64,000 bases of DNA, from assembly GCF_004054105.1 (NCBI RefSeq), contig NZ_SBLC01000002.1, positions 124,001-188,000 on the forward strand, read 5' to 3'. Position 1 is the stretch's first letter. Each line of letters begins with the position of its first letter. This document shows positions 44,279-58,337 of this stretch, one piece after another. The DNA is from Falsigemmobacter intermedius (GTDB lineage Bacteria > Pseudomonadota > Alphaproteobacteria > Rhodobacterales > Rhodobacteraceae). The position numbers were made by a program, and so were the translations under genes. Under the pieces are notes generated by a model. It had not been told where the DNA came from. It searched no databases and saw only the letters and a program-made list of their open reading frames with translations.

Positions 44279-44434
44279 CGTTTCACTCCTTTGATGCATC
44301 GATGAGAGTATGACGCAGCAGGTTGATGAATTCCTGGCAGATTTTCTTTTACTTGGCAAAATCCTGCTATACGTAACAGGAGACCCCTCACGTCCCAGTG
44401 GTAAGCCCGCGCGCACCGGTACATAGTAAGACGC

Positions 44435-47506
<3,072 letters not shown>

Positions 47507-47532
47507 TCAGACCCCGGACCGGATCTTCAGAA

Positions 47533-47566
47533 CCGGCCCCCGCCTTACGGCGCGGGCCGTTTTTTA
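47533..47566 (+). terminator. Terminator after the large membrane protein
   Basis: CGGCCCCCGCC, TTA loop, GGCGCGGGCCG, then TTTTTTAT, 27 bases after the stop. It lies between convergent genes. Confidence 0.85.
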
Positions 47567-47568
47567 TA

Positions 47569-48282
47569 TCAGCCGTCAAGCTCTGCGGCGATTTCAGACA
47601 GATGCTGCGCCAGAACGGCGGGCATCGAGAGAAAGGGCGAATGCGAGGCGGGCAACACGCGATGCCGCCCCGGGGGCAGATCGGCGGCCATCTGCGCCTG
47701 ATACTCCGGCGGGATCGTCTGATCCTGCGCACAGCGCAGATAGAACTGCGGCAGGCTGCGCGAGCGCTCGGTTACGCTCAGCGGCTCTTCCTGCGGGCGG
47801 ATCGGCTGGGGCGTGAGCGAGGCGATCTGCCAGGCCTGGATCTCTTCAGAGCAATCCTGCGCCAGCAGTTTCGCCGCACGGTCGGCTTTGAACAGGAAGC
47901 TCTCTCCCAGGATATCAAGCGCCCCCTGAAGCGGCTGGCGCGGCGCAAGCCGGCGCATCTGCGCCAGCGAAAGCCCCGAGACCGGACGATAGGCGCAGAG
48001 ATAGACGAGCGCCCGGATCTGCGAGGGGTCGGCCTCAGCCGCGGCCGTGATCGGATAGCCGCCCATCGAATGCCCCACGAGAATGGCCGGCTCGCGCAGC
48101 GCCGCGAGCACCGCCTGTGCATAGAGATCCAGCGTTACCTCCGCCCGGTCGGTCGGATCTGCGCCCGCGCCCGGCAGATCGATGGCCTGCACGCTGTGGC
48201 CCAGGCGTTCCAGCTCAGGCCGCAGATAGTCCCAGCACCAGGCTCCGTGGCAGGAGCCGTGGATCAACAGAAAATGCGCCAT
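47569..48282 (-). CDS. Alpha/beta hydrolase
   Basis: The 237-residue serine hydrolase begins MAHFLLIHGSCHGAWCWDYL (oxyanion HGSCHG). The nucleophile elbow is LVGHSMGGYP and the late His is in ASHSPFLSMP. The pattern resembles the esterase/hydroxynitrile lyase-like branch (salicylate-esterase type). The substrate is unknown. It is 59 bases downstream of the His-tailed hydrolase and could be cotranscribed with it. Confidence 0.88.
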   Translation of the reverse strand: MAHFLLIHGSCHGAWCWDYLRPELERLGHSVQAIDLPGAGADPTDRAEVTLDLYAQAVLAALREPAILVGHSMGGYPITAAAEADPSQIRALVYLCAYRPVSGLSLAQMRRLAPRQPLQGALDILGESFLFKADRAAKLLAQDCSEEIQAWQIASLTPQPIRPQEEPLSVTERSRSLPQFYLRCAQDQTIPPEYQAQMAADLPPGRHRVLPASHSPFLSMPAVLAQHLSEIAAELDG

Positions 48283-48341
48283 GTATCCCTCCCTCTGGCG
48301 CGGTCAGCTTTTGCCAAACCGGGCTGAGGTGCAAGGCGCGA

Positions 48342-49268
48342 TCAATGGCTGTGGCCGCATCCGGCGTGAGGAGCGTGGTGATTGTGATTGTGATTGTGAT
48401 CGTGATCGTGATCGTGGTCAGAGCCACAGCCACAGCCCTCGCCGCAACCACCCATCGGATCGCGGGGCGCGGGCTCATGAAACGCATGGCCGATTCGGTC
48501 CAGGAATGCGCCGAGTTCCCGGGCGAAATCCTCCGGCCGGTCGAGCGATGCGAGATGGCCCGCCCCGCGCAGCAGCACAAAATCGGCTCCCGCCATCAGG
48601 TCAGACGTCTCGCGCAGCATATCGGGCGGGGTTGCCCCGTCATTCGCGCCCGCGAGCACCAGCGCAGGCAGCGTCAGCCGCGCGGTGGTGGCATAGAAAT
48701 CGGTCCCGGCAATGGCCCCGCAGGCGGCCAGATAGCTCTCATCCTTCATCGACAGCAGCATGTCCCGCGCAACCTCAGCCGGCCTGGACTTTTGCGCGAA
48801 TCGCGGAAACCACCGCTGAAGTTCAGCCGCAGCCACTGCCTCCATGCCGCCTGCGCGGGTCAGTTCGGCCCGCGCGGCCCAGGTCTCCGCCGTGCCGATC
48901 TTGGTGGCTGTGCCGCAGAGCACCAGCGCCCGCACCAGATCGAGCCGCTTGACCGCCAGGGCCTGGGCGATCATGCCGCCCAGCGAGTGGCCGACAAAGA
49001 CACAGTCGCGCAGGGCGAGATGATCCATCAGCGCCTCAGCATCGCGCACCAGCGCCCCCATCGACCAGGGCGCAGGCGGACCCTCCGATCCGCCGTGACC
49101 GCGCAGGTCAAAGCGGATCAGCCGGAACTTCTGCGGCAGAGCGGCCACCACCTCCTCCCAAAGCTCAAGGCGGGTGCCGAGGCCATGGGCAAAGACCACC
49201 GGTGCGCCCCGGGGATCCCCCTCTTCGCACCAGTGGAGACGATGGTCGGGCAGGTCGAGAAAGGGCAT
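48342..49268 (-). CDS. Alpha/beta hydrolase with His/Cys-rich C-terminal tail
   Basis: The 308-residue protein has a standard hydrolase body: VVFAHGLGTRLELWEEV, DLRGHGGSEGP, nucleophile FVGHSLGGMIAQAL, Asp in VLAGANDGATPP, and His in LLRGAGHLASLD. It resembles 3-oxoadipate enol-lactonases. The last 36 residues are unusual: GGCGEGCGCGSDHDHDHDHN, then HNHNHHAPHAGCGHSH, a likely metal-binding tail encoded by tandem 6-mers. Its ATG overlaps the dehydratase stop by one base. The true substrate and the metal are unknown. Confidence 0.88.
   Translation of the reverse strand: MPFLDLPDHRLHWCEEGDPRGAPVVFAHGLGTRLELWEEVVAALPQKFRLIRFDLRGHGGSEGPPAPWSMGALVRDAEALMDHLALRDCVFVGHSLGGMIAQALAVKRLDLVRALVLCGTATKIGTAETWAARAELTRAGGMEAVAAAELQRWFPRFAQKSRPAEVARDMLLSMKDESYLAACGAIAGTDFYATTARLTLPALVLAGANDGATPPDMLRETSDLMAGADFVLLRGAGHLASLDRPEDFARELGAFLDRIGHAFHEPAPRDPMGGCGEGCGCGSDHDHDHDHNHNHNHHAPHAGCGHSH
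48378..48419 (-). repeat. Tandem 6-mer encoding the Asp/Asn-His tail
   Basis: Seven units (three GTGATT, three GTGATC and GTGGTC, read on the plus strand) encode alternating Asp-His and Asn-His. Confidence 0.9.
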
Positions 49269-50245
49269 CAGCTCTCCGGCAGGTGCAGCGCGCGCAGGAA
49301 GACCTCGGTGTCGACATTGCCGCCCGAGGCGATGCAGATGACCGCATCCCCTTCGATCTCTGCGCTGTGGAACAAAGCCGCTGCAAGGCCCACGGCCCCG
49401 CCCGGCTCGATGGTGATTTTCAGCCGCTGAAAGGCCAGCGCCATGGCGCGGAGCACTTCTTCTTCGGTGACGACAATGCCGGGGCCGGAGAGGCGCTGCT
49501 GAATCGGGAAGGTCAGCACCCCCGGCGTCGGCGTGACGATGGCATCGCAAAGCGAGCTGGCCCTGCTGGCATTCGACAGCCGCTCACCGGCTTTCACCGA
49601 GCGGGCGGTGTCGTCATAGCCCTCGGGCTCGCAGGGGCGGGCGCGCAGGCCGGGGGCCGTGGCCTCAAGGGCAAGGGCCACGCCTGCGGTCAGACCACCG
49701 CCGCCGCAGGGGATCAGCACATCGGCTGTGGTCACGCCCAGCTCTGCCGCCTGTTCCGCGATCTCGAGGCCGGAGGTGCCCTGCCCCGCAATCACCATCG
49801 GCTCATCATAGGGTTTGATCAGCGTCAGCCCGCGCTCAGAGGCGATGGCCTGACCGATGGCATCACGGTCCTCCGTGGCGCGGTCGTAAAGCACCACTTC
49901 GGCGCCATAGGCGCGGGTATTGGCGATTTTCAGCGCGGGCGCGTCTTTCGGCATCACGATCACCGCAGAGGTGCCATGCAGCTTTGCCGCAAGGGCGACG
50001 CCCTGGGCGTGGTTGCCGCTGGAATAAGCGATCACCCCACGGGCGCGCACCTCCGGCGCAAGGGCCGAGAGTGCCGACCAGGCCCCGCGAAACTTAAAAG
50101 ATCCGGTCTGCTGCAGGCATTCCGCCTTTACCAGCACCCGCCGCCCCGCGATCTCATCAAGGAAGGGCGAGGACAGAAGCGGCGTGCGGCGCAGATGGCC
50201 TGCCCCACGGGCGGCGGCGGCGCGGATCTCGGTGATATCGGTCAT
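49268..50245 (-). CDS. Threonine/serine dehydratase (PLP, no regulatory domain)
   Basis: This 325-residue fold-type II PLP enzyme deaminates threonine or serine to the 2-oxo acid. PLP lysine region: QQTGSFKFRGAWSAL; IAYSSGNHAQGVALAA; the phosphate loop CGGGGLTAG. The C-terminal ACT domain of biosynthetic IlvA is missing, as in catabolic or serine racemase-like enzymes. The start at 50245 has GGGAGAG upstream. It is coupled to the downstream hydrolase by a one-base overlap. Confidence 0.9.
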   Translation of the reverse strand: MTDITEIRAAAARGAGHLRRTPLLSSPFLDEIAGRRVLVKAECLQQTGSFKFRGAWSALSALAPEVRARGVIAYSSGNHAQGVALAAKLHGTSAVIVMPKDAPALKIANTRAYGAEVVLYDRATEDRDAIGQAIASERGLTLIKPYDEPMVIAGQGTSGLEIAEQAAELGVTTADVLIPCGGGGLTAGVALALEATAPGLRARPCEPEGYDDTARSVKAGERLSNASRASSLCDAIVTPTPGVLTFPIQQRLSGPGIVVTEEEVLRAMALAFQRLKITIEPGGAVGLAAALFHSAEIEGDAVICIASGGNVDTEVFLRALHLPES

Positions 50246-50306
50246 GAAAGCTCTCCCGGCTGGCATGGCGCGAGGCTACACCCGGCGCGGACGCAAAGAC
50301 CAGTGG

Positions 50307-51968
50307 TCAGGCCTCAATGAGGGCGCGGGCGGCTTCGCGTGCCGCATCGGTGATCTGATCGCCCGAAATCATGCGCGCCACTTCATCGACGCGCTCTGCC
50401 GCATCGAGGCCCGTGATGGTTGAGAGGGTTTTCTCATCAATCACCCGCTTTTCCACCCGCCAGTGATGCGCCCCAAGGGCCGCGACCTGCGGGCTGTGGG
50501 TGACGACCAGGACCTGCGCCTCTTCGGCCAGACGACGCAGACGGCGGCCCACGGCATCAGCGGTCGCCCCGCCGACACCGCGGTCGATTTCGTCAAAGAT
50601 CATCGTGAGGCCCGAGGTGCCCTCAGTGAGGCAGACCTTCAGCGCCAGCAGGAAGCGCGACAATTCCCCGCCCGAGGCGATGCGGTTGAGCGGACCGGAA
50701 GGCGCGCCGGGGTTGGTCGCCACGGTGAAGGCCACGGCATCCGCGCCCTCCTGGCCCGGCGTATCGGGGCGCACTTCGGTGCGAAAGACCGCACGCTCCA
50801 TTTTCAGCGGCGCAAGTTCTGCCGCCATGGCCTGGTCGAGGCGGGCCGCAGCTTCCGTGCGCAGCGCGGTCAGCTTTGCGCAAAGCGCCAGATGCGCGGC
50901 GCGGGCGGTGCTTTCGGCCTTCTCCAGCGCGGCCATATCGCGGTCAGCGCCGTCGAGCGCATCCAGACGGCGGCGCAGATCCTGAGTCAGGAGCCCCAGA
51001 TCATCGGGCGTCACCGAATGTTTGCGGGCCATGGCGCGGATGGCAAAGAGCCGCTCTTCCACGCGCTCAAGCTCTGACGGATCGGCGTCGAGCACATCAA
51101 GCGCGTGATCGATCCCGGCCTGCGCCTCGGAGAGTTCGGCCATGGCGCGGGTCAGCGCGGCCAGCGGCGCATCAAGACGGCCCTCAAAGACGGCAGCGCC
51201 CCGCTCTGCCGCGCCTTCCAGCCAGCGCTGCGCATCGCGCAGCACGCCTTCCGCGCCCTGGGGCGAGAGCGCCTGAACGGCGCGGGCCATATCTTCACGG
51301 ACTTTCTCGGCCTGCTGCAGCGCGCGGCGGCGCACATCAAGGACCGCATCCTCACCCGGTTCGGGGGCAAGCTTGTCGAGTTCACCCACGGCATGGCGCA
51401 GGAAATCTTCTTCGGCCTTCAACTGCTGAAGATGGCTTTCCGCCGTCTCACGGTCGCGACGCGCGCGGCTGAGGGCGCTAAAGGCAGAGCGCACCTCCGC
51501 CAGCAGCGGCGCTGAGCCTGCGAAGTCGTCCAGCAGCGCCCGGTGGCCCTTTGGGTCCAGCAGGCCACGGTCATCATGCTGGCCATGCAGTTCGACCAGA
51601 TGATCTGAGAGATTGCGCAGAAGTTCGGCGCCGACGCGGCGGTCATTGGCCCAGGCCTGACGACGCCCCTCAGGGGTGACGGTGCGGCGCAGAATCAGGG
51701 TGTCTTCGGCTTCAATCCCGGCCTCACGCAGCACGGCTTCCGCGCCATGCCCGGCAGGCAGATCAAATTCGGCAATCACTTCGCCCAGATCCGCGCCCTG
51801 ACGCACCAGATCCGCACGCCCGCGCCAGCCCAGCACAAAGCCCAGACAGTCGAGCAGAATCGACTTCCCCGCCCCGGTCTCACCGGTCAGCACATTCAGG
51901 CCCGGCCGCAGATCAAGCTCCAGCCGGTCAATGAGCAGCATATCGCGAATGGTCAGACTGCGCAGCAT
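50307..51968 (-). CDS. recN: DNA repair protein RecN
   Basis: The SMC-like ATPase of double-strand break repair has 553 residues. The N-terminal Walker A is LTGETGAGKSILLDCLGF. Two coiled-coil arms (about residues 150-370) surround a short hinge. The C-terminal half has NRIASGGELSRFLLALKVCL (ABC signature) and TMIFDEIDRGVGG (Walker B). I found no GAAC-N7-GAAC LexA box in its 65-base leader. It follows bamD in the usual alphaproteobacterial order. Confidence 0.95.
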   Translation of the reverse strand: MLRSLTIRDMLLIDRLELDLRPGLNVLTGETGAGKSILLDCLGFVLGWRGRADLVRQGADLGEVIAEFDLPAGHGAEAVLREAGIEAEDTLILRRTVTPEGRRQAWANDRRVGAELLRNLSDHLVELHGQHDDRGLLDPKGHRALLDDFAGSAPLLAEVRSAFSALSRARRDRETAESHLQQLKAEEDFLRHAVGELDKLAPEPGEDAVLDVRRRALQQAEKVREDMARAVQALSPQGAEGVLRDAQRWLEGAAERGAAVFEGRLDAPLAALTRAMAELSEAQAGIDHALDVLDADPSELERVEERLFAIRAMARKHSVTPDDLGLLTQDLRRRLDALDGADRDMAALEKAESTARAAHLALCAKLTALRTEAAARLDQAMAAELAPLKMERAVFRTEVRPDTPGQEGADAVAFTVATNPGAPSGPLNRIASGGELSRFLLALKVCLTEGTSGLTMIFDEIDRGVGGATADAVGRRLRRLAEEAQVLVVTHSPQVAALGAHHWRVEKRVIDEKTLSTITGLDAAERVDEVARMISGDQITDAAREAARALIEA

Positions 51969-52033
51969 CGGGTTCTTCCGGGGTCGTCGTCGTCTTGGTC
52001 GTCAGCAGGGCGAAGCGGCAGTCGGGGAATGGC

Positions 52034-52876
52034 TCAGAGCCATTTCCCCTGGATCGTGCGCCGATAGACGGTCTGCAGCCAGCCCTGACCTTCGGCCACC
52101 GGGCTCAGACCGCGACCGGTCAGCAGGCGGTAGCTGTCGTCATAGAAGGGCGAGCCACGGAAGTTGTGACCCAGAATGGCCCCTGCCGTCTGCGCCTCAC
52201 CAGTCAGGCCAAGCGCGAGATAGCTTTCCACCAGACGGTGAAGCGCTTCGGGCGTGTGGCTGGTGGTCTGGAACTGCTCAACCACCACGCGGAACCGGTT
52301 GATCGCAGCTGTGTAATGGCCGCGGCGCAGGTAATAGCGCCCGATCTCCATCTCTTTTCCGGCCAGATGGTCGAAAGCGAGATCGAATTTCAGCGTCGCC
52401 GAGCGGGCATATTCGCTGTCGGGGTATTCTTCGATCACAACGCGCAGGGCCTGAAGCGCCTGGAAGGTCAGGCCCTGGTCTTTGCCGATGTCATCAATCT
52501 GATCGTAATAAGAGATCGCCAGCAGATACTGCGCCCAAGCCGAATCTTCCTCGCCCGGATACTGGTCGAGATAGCGCTGTGCCGCGCTGCGGGCCTCTTC
52601 GTATTTCTTTTGCTGATGGAAGGCATAGGCCTGCATCACCAGCGCGCGTTTGGACCATTCAGAATAGGGGTAAAGACGCTCAACTTCGGCAAAATATTTA
52701 CCGCCGTCGCCCTTGCGGGGATCGCGCTTCATCTCGCGCTCACCCAGAGCGAAGATTTCACTGGCCTGCATCGCTTCGAGATTAAGTGACTCGTCGCTTT
52801 TCGATGCACAGCCCGCAGCCAGCCCGATCGCCAGCACTGCCGCCACATATCTGGCGCCTTTGGCCCAACCCGTCAT
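52034..52876 (-). CDS. bamD: Outer membrane assembly lipoprotein BamD
   Basis: This 280-residue component of the BAM complex inserts beta-barrel proteins. The signal peptide has lipobox LAAGC (Cys23). TPR-like repeats follow: YFAEVERLYPYSEWSKRALV, RYLDQYPGEEDSAWAQYLLA, VVIEEYPDSEYARSA. It lies between lpxC (134 bases upstream) and recN, and is envelope-related like its neighbours. Confidence 0.95.
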   Translation of the reverse strand: MTGWAKGARYVAAVLAIGLAAGCASKSDESLNLEAMQASEIFALGEREMKRDPRKGDGGKYFAEVERLYPYSEWSKRALVMQAYAFHQQKKYEEARSAAQRYLDQYPGEEDSAWAQYLLAISYYDQIDDIGKDQGLTFQALQALRVVIEEYPDSEYARSATLKFDLAFDHLAGKEMEIGRYYLRRGHYTAAINRFRVVVEQFQTTSHTPEALHRLVESYLALGLTGEAQTAGAILGHNFRGSPFYDDSYRLLTGRGLSPVAEGQGWLQTVYRRTIQGKWL

Positions 52877-53010
52877 TGTTACGTCTGCTCCTGCGGCCTG
52901 AACGTACAGTCAGCCCGGGGCGGTTCCTCCCCGGCCTTCCGCTGCCTCTGTTCTGACACCTAGCACAGAAAAATTCAGTGCGCAAAACGCCTTTCACGCC
53001 TGGAGCGTGT

Positions 53011-53946
53011 TCAGGCCGGCATCAGTTCGGACCCGGTGGGCAGATCCGCCATGGTGACGCCTGCGCCGGGCAGTTTCCGACCCGAACGCGCGGTGACTTC
53101 CGTCCAGATCCAGGCCCCCGGAGTGGCAAAAAGCTGCCGAAGCAGGCGGTTGGTCATGGCGTGACCCGCACGAATCCCGGTGTAGCGACCCTGAATTGGG
53201 CCACCGGCAAGCGCCAGATCCCCGAGCGCGTCGAGCATCTTGTGACGCACCGGCTCATCGCGGTAGCGCAGACCACCGGGGCTGAGGACGCGGTCACCGT
53301 CAACCACGACCGCATTTTCCAGCGTGCCGCCGAGCGCCAGACCATGGGTCTGCATGAAATCCACATCCGCCTGACGGCAGAAGGTGCGGCTGTCCGACAG
53401 CTCACGCACGAAGGTGCCATTGGTCAGATTGAGCTGTTTTTCCTGATGACCGATCGCGGCATCTGCGAAATCGATCTCAAAATTCATTTCCATCGAATCG
53501 GCGGGCTCAAGGCGGGCCACGGCCTCGCCATCGCGCACTTCAACCGCTTTGAGGATCTTGAGCACACGCACCGGAACCTGCGAGGCGATCAGACCCACGC
53601 GCAGAAACTCCCGCACGAAGGGGGCCGAGGAGCCGTCAAGGATTGGAACTTCCGGGCCGGTGACTTCGATGCGGGCATTGTGCACGCCACAGCCGGTAAG
53701 CGCCGCCATGATATGCTCAACGGTGGAAAGGGTCGCGCCCGATGCGTTCGACAGCAGGGTGCAGAGTTTGGACGGCACCACCTGGTCCCATTTGGCCGGC
53801 AGACGCTGTTCGGCCTCAGGCAGGTCGGTGCGGAAAAACACGATGCCATAGTTCGCCGGTGCCGGATGCACGGTCATGCGAACAGGAGCCCCCGAATGGA
53901 GACCAACACCGTCAAACACAACTGACGTTCCGAGAGTGCTTTGCAC
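53011..53946 (-). CDS. lpxC: UDP-3-O-acyl-N-acetylglucosamine deacetylase
   Basis: The zinc enzyme of the committed lipid A step has 311 residues. The start is taken as GTG (53946), since QSTLGTSVVFDGVGLHSG aligns with the family and GGAG lies 6 bases before it; a TTG two codons earlier overlaps the ribosome site. Zinc ligand regions are LSTVEHIMAAL and VRHKMLDALGDLALAG. It lies downstream of the ftsZ terminator and has its own candidate promoter at 54048-54076. Confidence 0.94.
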   Translation of the reverse strand: MQSTLGTSVVFDGVGLHSGAPVRMTVHPAPANYGIVFFRTDLPEAEQRLPAKWDQVVPSKLCTLLSNASGATLSTVEHIMAALTGCGVHNARIEVTGPEVPILDGSSAPFVREFLRVGLIASQVPVRVLKILKAVEVRDGEAVARLEPADSMEMNFEIDFADAAIGHQEKQLNLTNGTFVRELSDSRTFCRQADVDFMQTHGLALGGTLENAVVVDGDRVLSPGGLRYRDEPVRHKMLDALGDLALAGGPIQGRYTGIRAGHAMTNRLLRQLFATPGAWIWTEVTARSGRKLPGAGVTMADLPTGSELMPA

Positions 53947-54047
53947 GTTCAACTCCGTCTGCTCATTTTCGCTTGCGCGATGTGGGACATCCCACGGGCA
54001 ATCCCTGCCGTATTTTTCACTGCGGTCTGCGCCGCGTTACGGATTAT

Positions 54048-54076
54048 TAGCTATGCGAGTGCAGCATGAACGGCAA
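54048..54076 (-). promoter_or_regulatory. Candidate lpxC promoter
   Basis: Minus strand TTGCCG (54071-54076), 17-bp spacer, TAGCTA (54048-54053), about 100 bases before the lpxC GTG. Confidence 0.5.
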
Positions 54077-54148
54077 CTCACACATTCCTTCGCCCTGTAA
54101 CGGGGCTGAAACATTTGAAACAATCACGTTAAGTCGCTGAAAAATAAC

Positions 54149-54176
54149 AAAAAGCCGGGGTTTCCCCCCGGCTTTC
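54149..54176 (-). terminator. Terminator after ftsZ
   Basis: AAAGCCGGGG, short loop, CCCCGGCTTT, then TTGTTAT on the minus strand, 22 bases after the ftsZ stop. Confidence 0.88.
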
Positions 54177-54197
54177 GATCACGCAATGTTACAGGGA

Positions 54198-55928
<1,731 letters not shown>

Positions 55929-55994
55929 ACTCGCCGCCTGCCTTGTTGACTGTGCCGCCACCAACCCCGTGACCGAGGCCTTTTATCTGGTTTG

Positions 55995-56023
55995 ATTCTA
56001 CCCGCAGCAGACCGGAACGTCAC
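55995..56023 (-). promoter_or_regulatory. Candidate ftsZ promoter with a GANTC site over the -10
   Basis: Minus strand GTGACG (56018-56023), a 17-bp spacer and TAGAAT (55995-56000). The bases TAGAATC include GAATC (55994-55998), a CcrM methylation site. It lies about 65 bases upstream of the ftsZ ATG, in the ftsA-ftsZ spacer. Confidence 0.55.
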
Positions 56024-56106
56024 CTGGAAAACCGACTTCCAGTCCAAATATTGACGCATTTCCGCCATCGGGAGCGGGATTTCGCTCAATTCCCTGGGTC
56101 TGGTGG

Positions 56107-57441
56107 TCACCAGTTGTCGCGGAACCAGCGAAGCGCGCGGCGCAGAGAGCGGGCGGGGTAGCGATCTGAGGGGATCTCGAAGTCCCACCACTCGTCCTGA
56201 GGATGCGCGGCAAAGAGGCAAAGCCCCACCGCACTTGCAAAACCCGCGCCCGCCGCCCCCTGCGGCAGCCCCTGCACACGCAGCGGGCGACCAAGGCGCA
56301 CGCGCTGCCCGAGGATGCGCGCCGCCAGCATATCGACGCCCGGAATAAGCGATCCGCCGCCGGTCAGAACGATCTGCTGCGAGGGCAGATGTTCAAAGCC
56401 CGCCGCATCCAGATGCTGACGCGCATCCTCGAGAATCTCTTCAACCCTGGGGCGCATGATGCCGATCAGCTCGGTGCGCGAGACTTTGCGGCTGTCCTTC
56501 TCCCAGTCGCCGGTATCGGCGGTCAGGGGGATCATCTCGCGGTCATCCATGCCGGTGGCGTGAACGCCGCCGTGGAAGGTCTTGATCCGCTCAGCCTGGG
56601 GCAGCGGGATCTGCAGACCCATGGCGATATCGCGGGTGACCAGATCACCGCCCATCCGCACGGTATCGGCGTAAATCATATGCTTGCGCATGAAGATCGA
56701 GATACCGGTGGCCCCTGCCCCCATGTCGATACAGGCAGAACCGAGTTCCTGCTCATCTTCCACCAGCGCGGCGAGACCGGCGACATAGGCCGAAGAGGCG
56801 ATCCCCGCGACCTCCAGGTCACAGCGCTTCAGGCAGTGCAGCAGACATTCCACCGCTGAGCGGTTGACCGTCAGAAGGTGCATATCGACCGAGAGATGAT
56901 GCCCGATCTGCCCGCGCGGGTCCGACAGCCCCGAGCGGTTGTCGAGCGCGAAGTTCACCGGCTGCGCGTGCAGCACCTCTCGCCCCTCGCCGATATCGGG
57001 CATCTCGCAGGCGGCCAGAACGCGGGCAATGTCCTGTTCGGTCACGACGTTATCGGTCAGCGGGATATCCCCGGCAAGCCCATAGCTGCGCGGGCTGGCG
57101 CCCGACATACAGGCGATGACGTGATCGACGCGCTGTCCGGCCGCTTTCTGCGCCGATTGCACCACGGTGCGGATGGCGCGTTCGGCCTCCTGCAGCCCCT
57201 CAACCTCCCCAAAGCGGATCCCGCGCGAGCGGGTGGTGGCCGCGCCGATCACCCGGAACTGCGACTGCCCGGCCAGGGGGCCGACCCCATCCTCAGAGCG
57301 GTTGCGGTCGGGGCCGTCAAAGCGCAGCACCATGCAGGCAATCTTGGAGCTGCCCACATCCAGAACGGCCACAACGCCGCGCTGCATGGCCGCTTTGCGC
57401 ATCTGCCGCATGGCACGCTGCGAGTGATAGAGGTCTGTCAC
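56107..57441 (-). CDS. ftsA: Cell division protein FtsA
   Basis: The actin-like protein that tethers FtsZ to the membrane has 444 residues. The phosphate-1 motif is VVAVLDVGSSKIACMVLRF; the phosphate-2 region is SACIDMGAGATGISIFM; adenosine motif IVLTGGGSLIPGVD. The C-terminus ends in RSLRRALRWFRDNW, a typical membrane-targeting amphipathic helix. GGAGG lies 12 bases before the ATG. It follows ftsQ closely. Confidence 0.95.
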   Translation of the reverse strand: MTDLYHSQRAMRQMRKAAMQRGVVAVLDVGSSKIACMVLRFDGPDRNRSEDGVGPLAGQSQFRVIGAATTRSRGIRFGEVEGLQEAERAIRTVVQSAQKAAGQRVDHVIACMSGASPRSYGLAGDIPLTDNVVTEQDIARVLAACEMPDIGEGREVLHAQPVNFALDNRSGLSDPRGQIGHHLSVDMHLLTVNRSAVECLLHCLKRCDLEVAGIASSAYVAGLAALVEDEQELGSACIDMGAGATGISIFMRKHMIYADTVRMGGDLVTRDIAMGLQIPLPQAERIKTFHGGVHATGMDDREMIPLTADTGDWEKDSRKVSRTELIGIMRPRVEEILEDARQHLDAAGFEHLPSQQIVLTGGGSLIPGVDMLAARILGQRVRLGRPLRVQGLPQGAAGAGFASAVGLCLFAAHPQDEWWDFEIPSDRYPARSLRRALRWFRDNW

Positions 57442-57446
57442 GTCTC

Positions 57447-58337
57447 TTATCCTCCGGTCTGAGCAAGTCGGATTTTACGAAGATTTTCTGCACCTTCCGG
57501 CGAAATCCGGATGGTCAGACGGCGGTCAGAGCGCAGATCGGCCGCAAGAACATCACGGCTGAAAAGCCCCGTGGCCTGGTCCTGCGCCAGAATGCGCTCA
57601 AGCGCGCGAACCGGGTTCGCCTCGGGCAGAAGAATGCGCTGGTCACGGTCAAGAACCACATCCCAGCGGCGCTCTCCCATCCGCACAAGGCCCCGCAGCC
57701 GGTCGGTCAGCGGCTTTGCCGCCGAGATCAGCTCCAGCGCCTCCGCCACCGCCTGATCCGCCCCCTCACCGGCGATCAGCGGCAGATCCCCGCGCAATGA
57801 CCGCGCCCCGATCTGTGCCACGCGGTGCCCGCCCTCATCAATCAGCCAGAGCCCGTCGGGCGCCCGCCAGACAAGGGCCGGAACCCGTTCCGTCACGGAA
57901 ACCTGCAGCACGCCGCCGGGCAGGATGCGCAGCTCAGCGCGACGCACGGCGTCAAAGCTTTCCACCCGCTTGCGCGCGCCCTCCAGATCAATTCGGAAAG
58001 ACGACTGCGGCAAAGGCAACGCCAGACCCACCCGGATCGCCTCAGCCAGAACCGGCGAGGCGCCCTCGATGGAGACCAGGTTCACCATAAACTCAGGGCG
58101 TTCCTGAAACTGATCGCGCAGGCTTTCATAGGTGGAGATCAGCGCCGCACGGCGGGTCTCAGAGGCCAGCCAGCCACCGGCGATCATCGCGGTCACCGCG
58201 ATCGGCAGGCCCACGCGGACCAGGGTGCGAAACCCCGGCGTCAGCCAGAGGCGCGACCAACGATACGCCCAGCGGGAGGGAGCCGGATCGCGCCGGCCCG
58301 GGGGAGAGGACTTCGGTGCACCGCTCAGCGGTCGCAT
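57447..58337 (-). CDS. ftsQ: Cell division protein FtsQ
   Basis: This 296-residue bitopic divisome protein has a basic cytoplasmic tail, one membrane helix (about 40-59, [19 protein letters not shown]), and a periplasmic POTRA domain ([20 protein letters not shown]). A beta domain ends near [20 protein letters not shown]. The start at 58337 has GGAGG 8 bases upstream and lies inside the 3' end of ddl (13-base overlap). Confidence 0.92.
   Translation of the reverse strand: MRPLSGAPKSSPPGRRDPAPSRWAYRWSRLWLTPGFRTLVRVGLPIAVTAMIAGGWLASETRRAALISTYESLRDQFQERPEFMVNLVSIEGASPVLAEAIRVGLALPLPQSSFRIDLEGARKRVESFDAVRRAELRILPGGVLQVSVTERVPALVWRAPDGLWLIDEGGHRVAQIGARSLRGDLPLIAGEGADQAVAEALELISAAKPLTDRLRGLVRMGERRWDVVLDRDQRILLPEANPVRALERILAQDQATGLFSRDVLAADLRSDRRLTIRISPEGAENLRKIRLAQTGG

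Noticed and set aside
51969-52033. LexA box in front of recN
   Set aside because: Only single GAAC/GTTC units, no pair with 7-base spacing.
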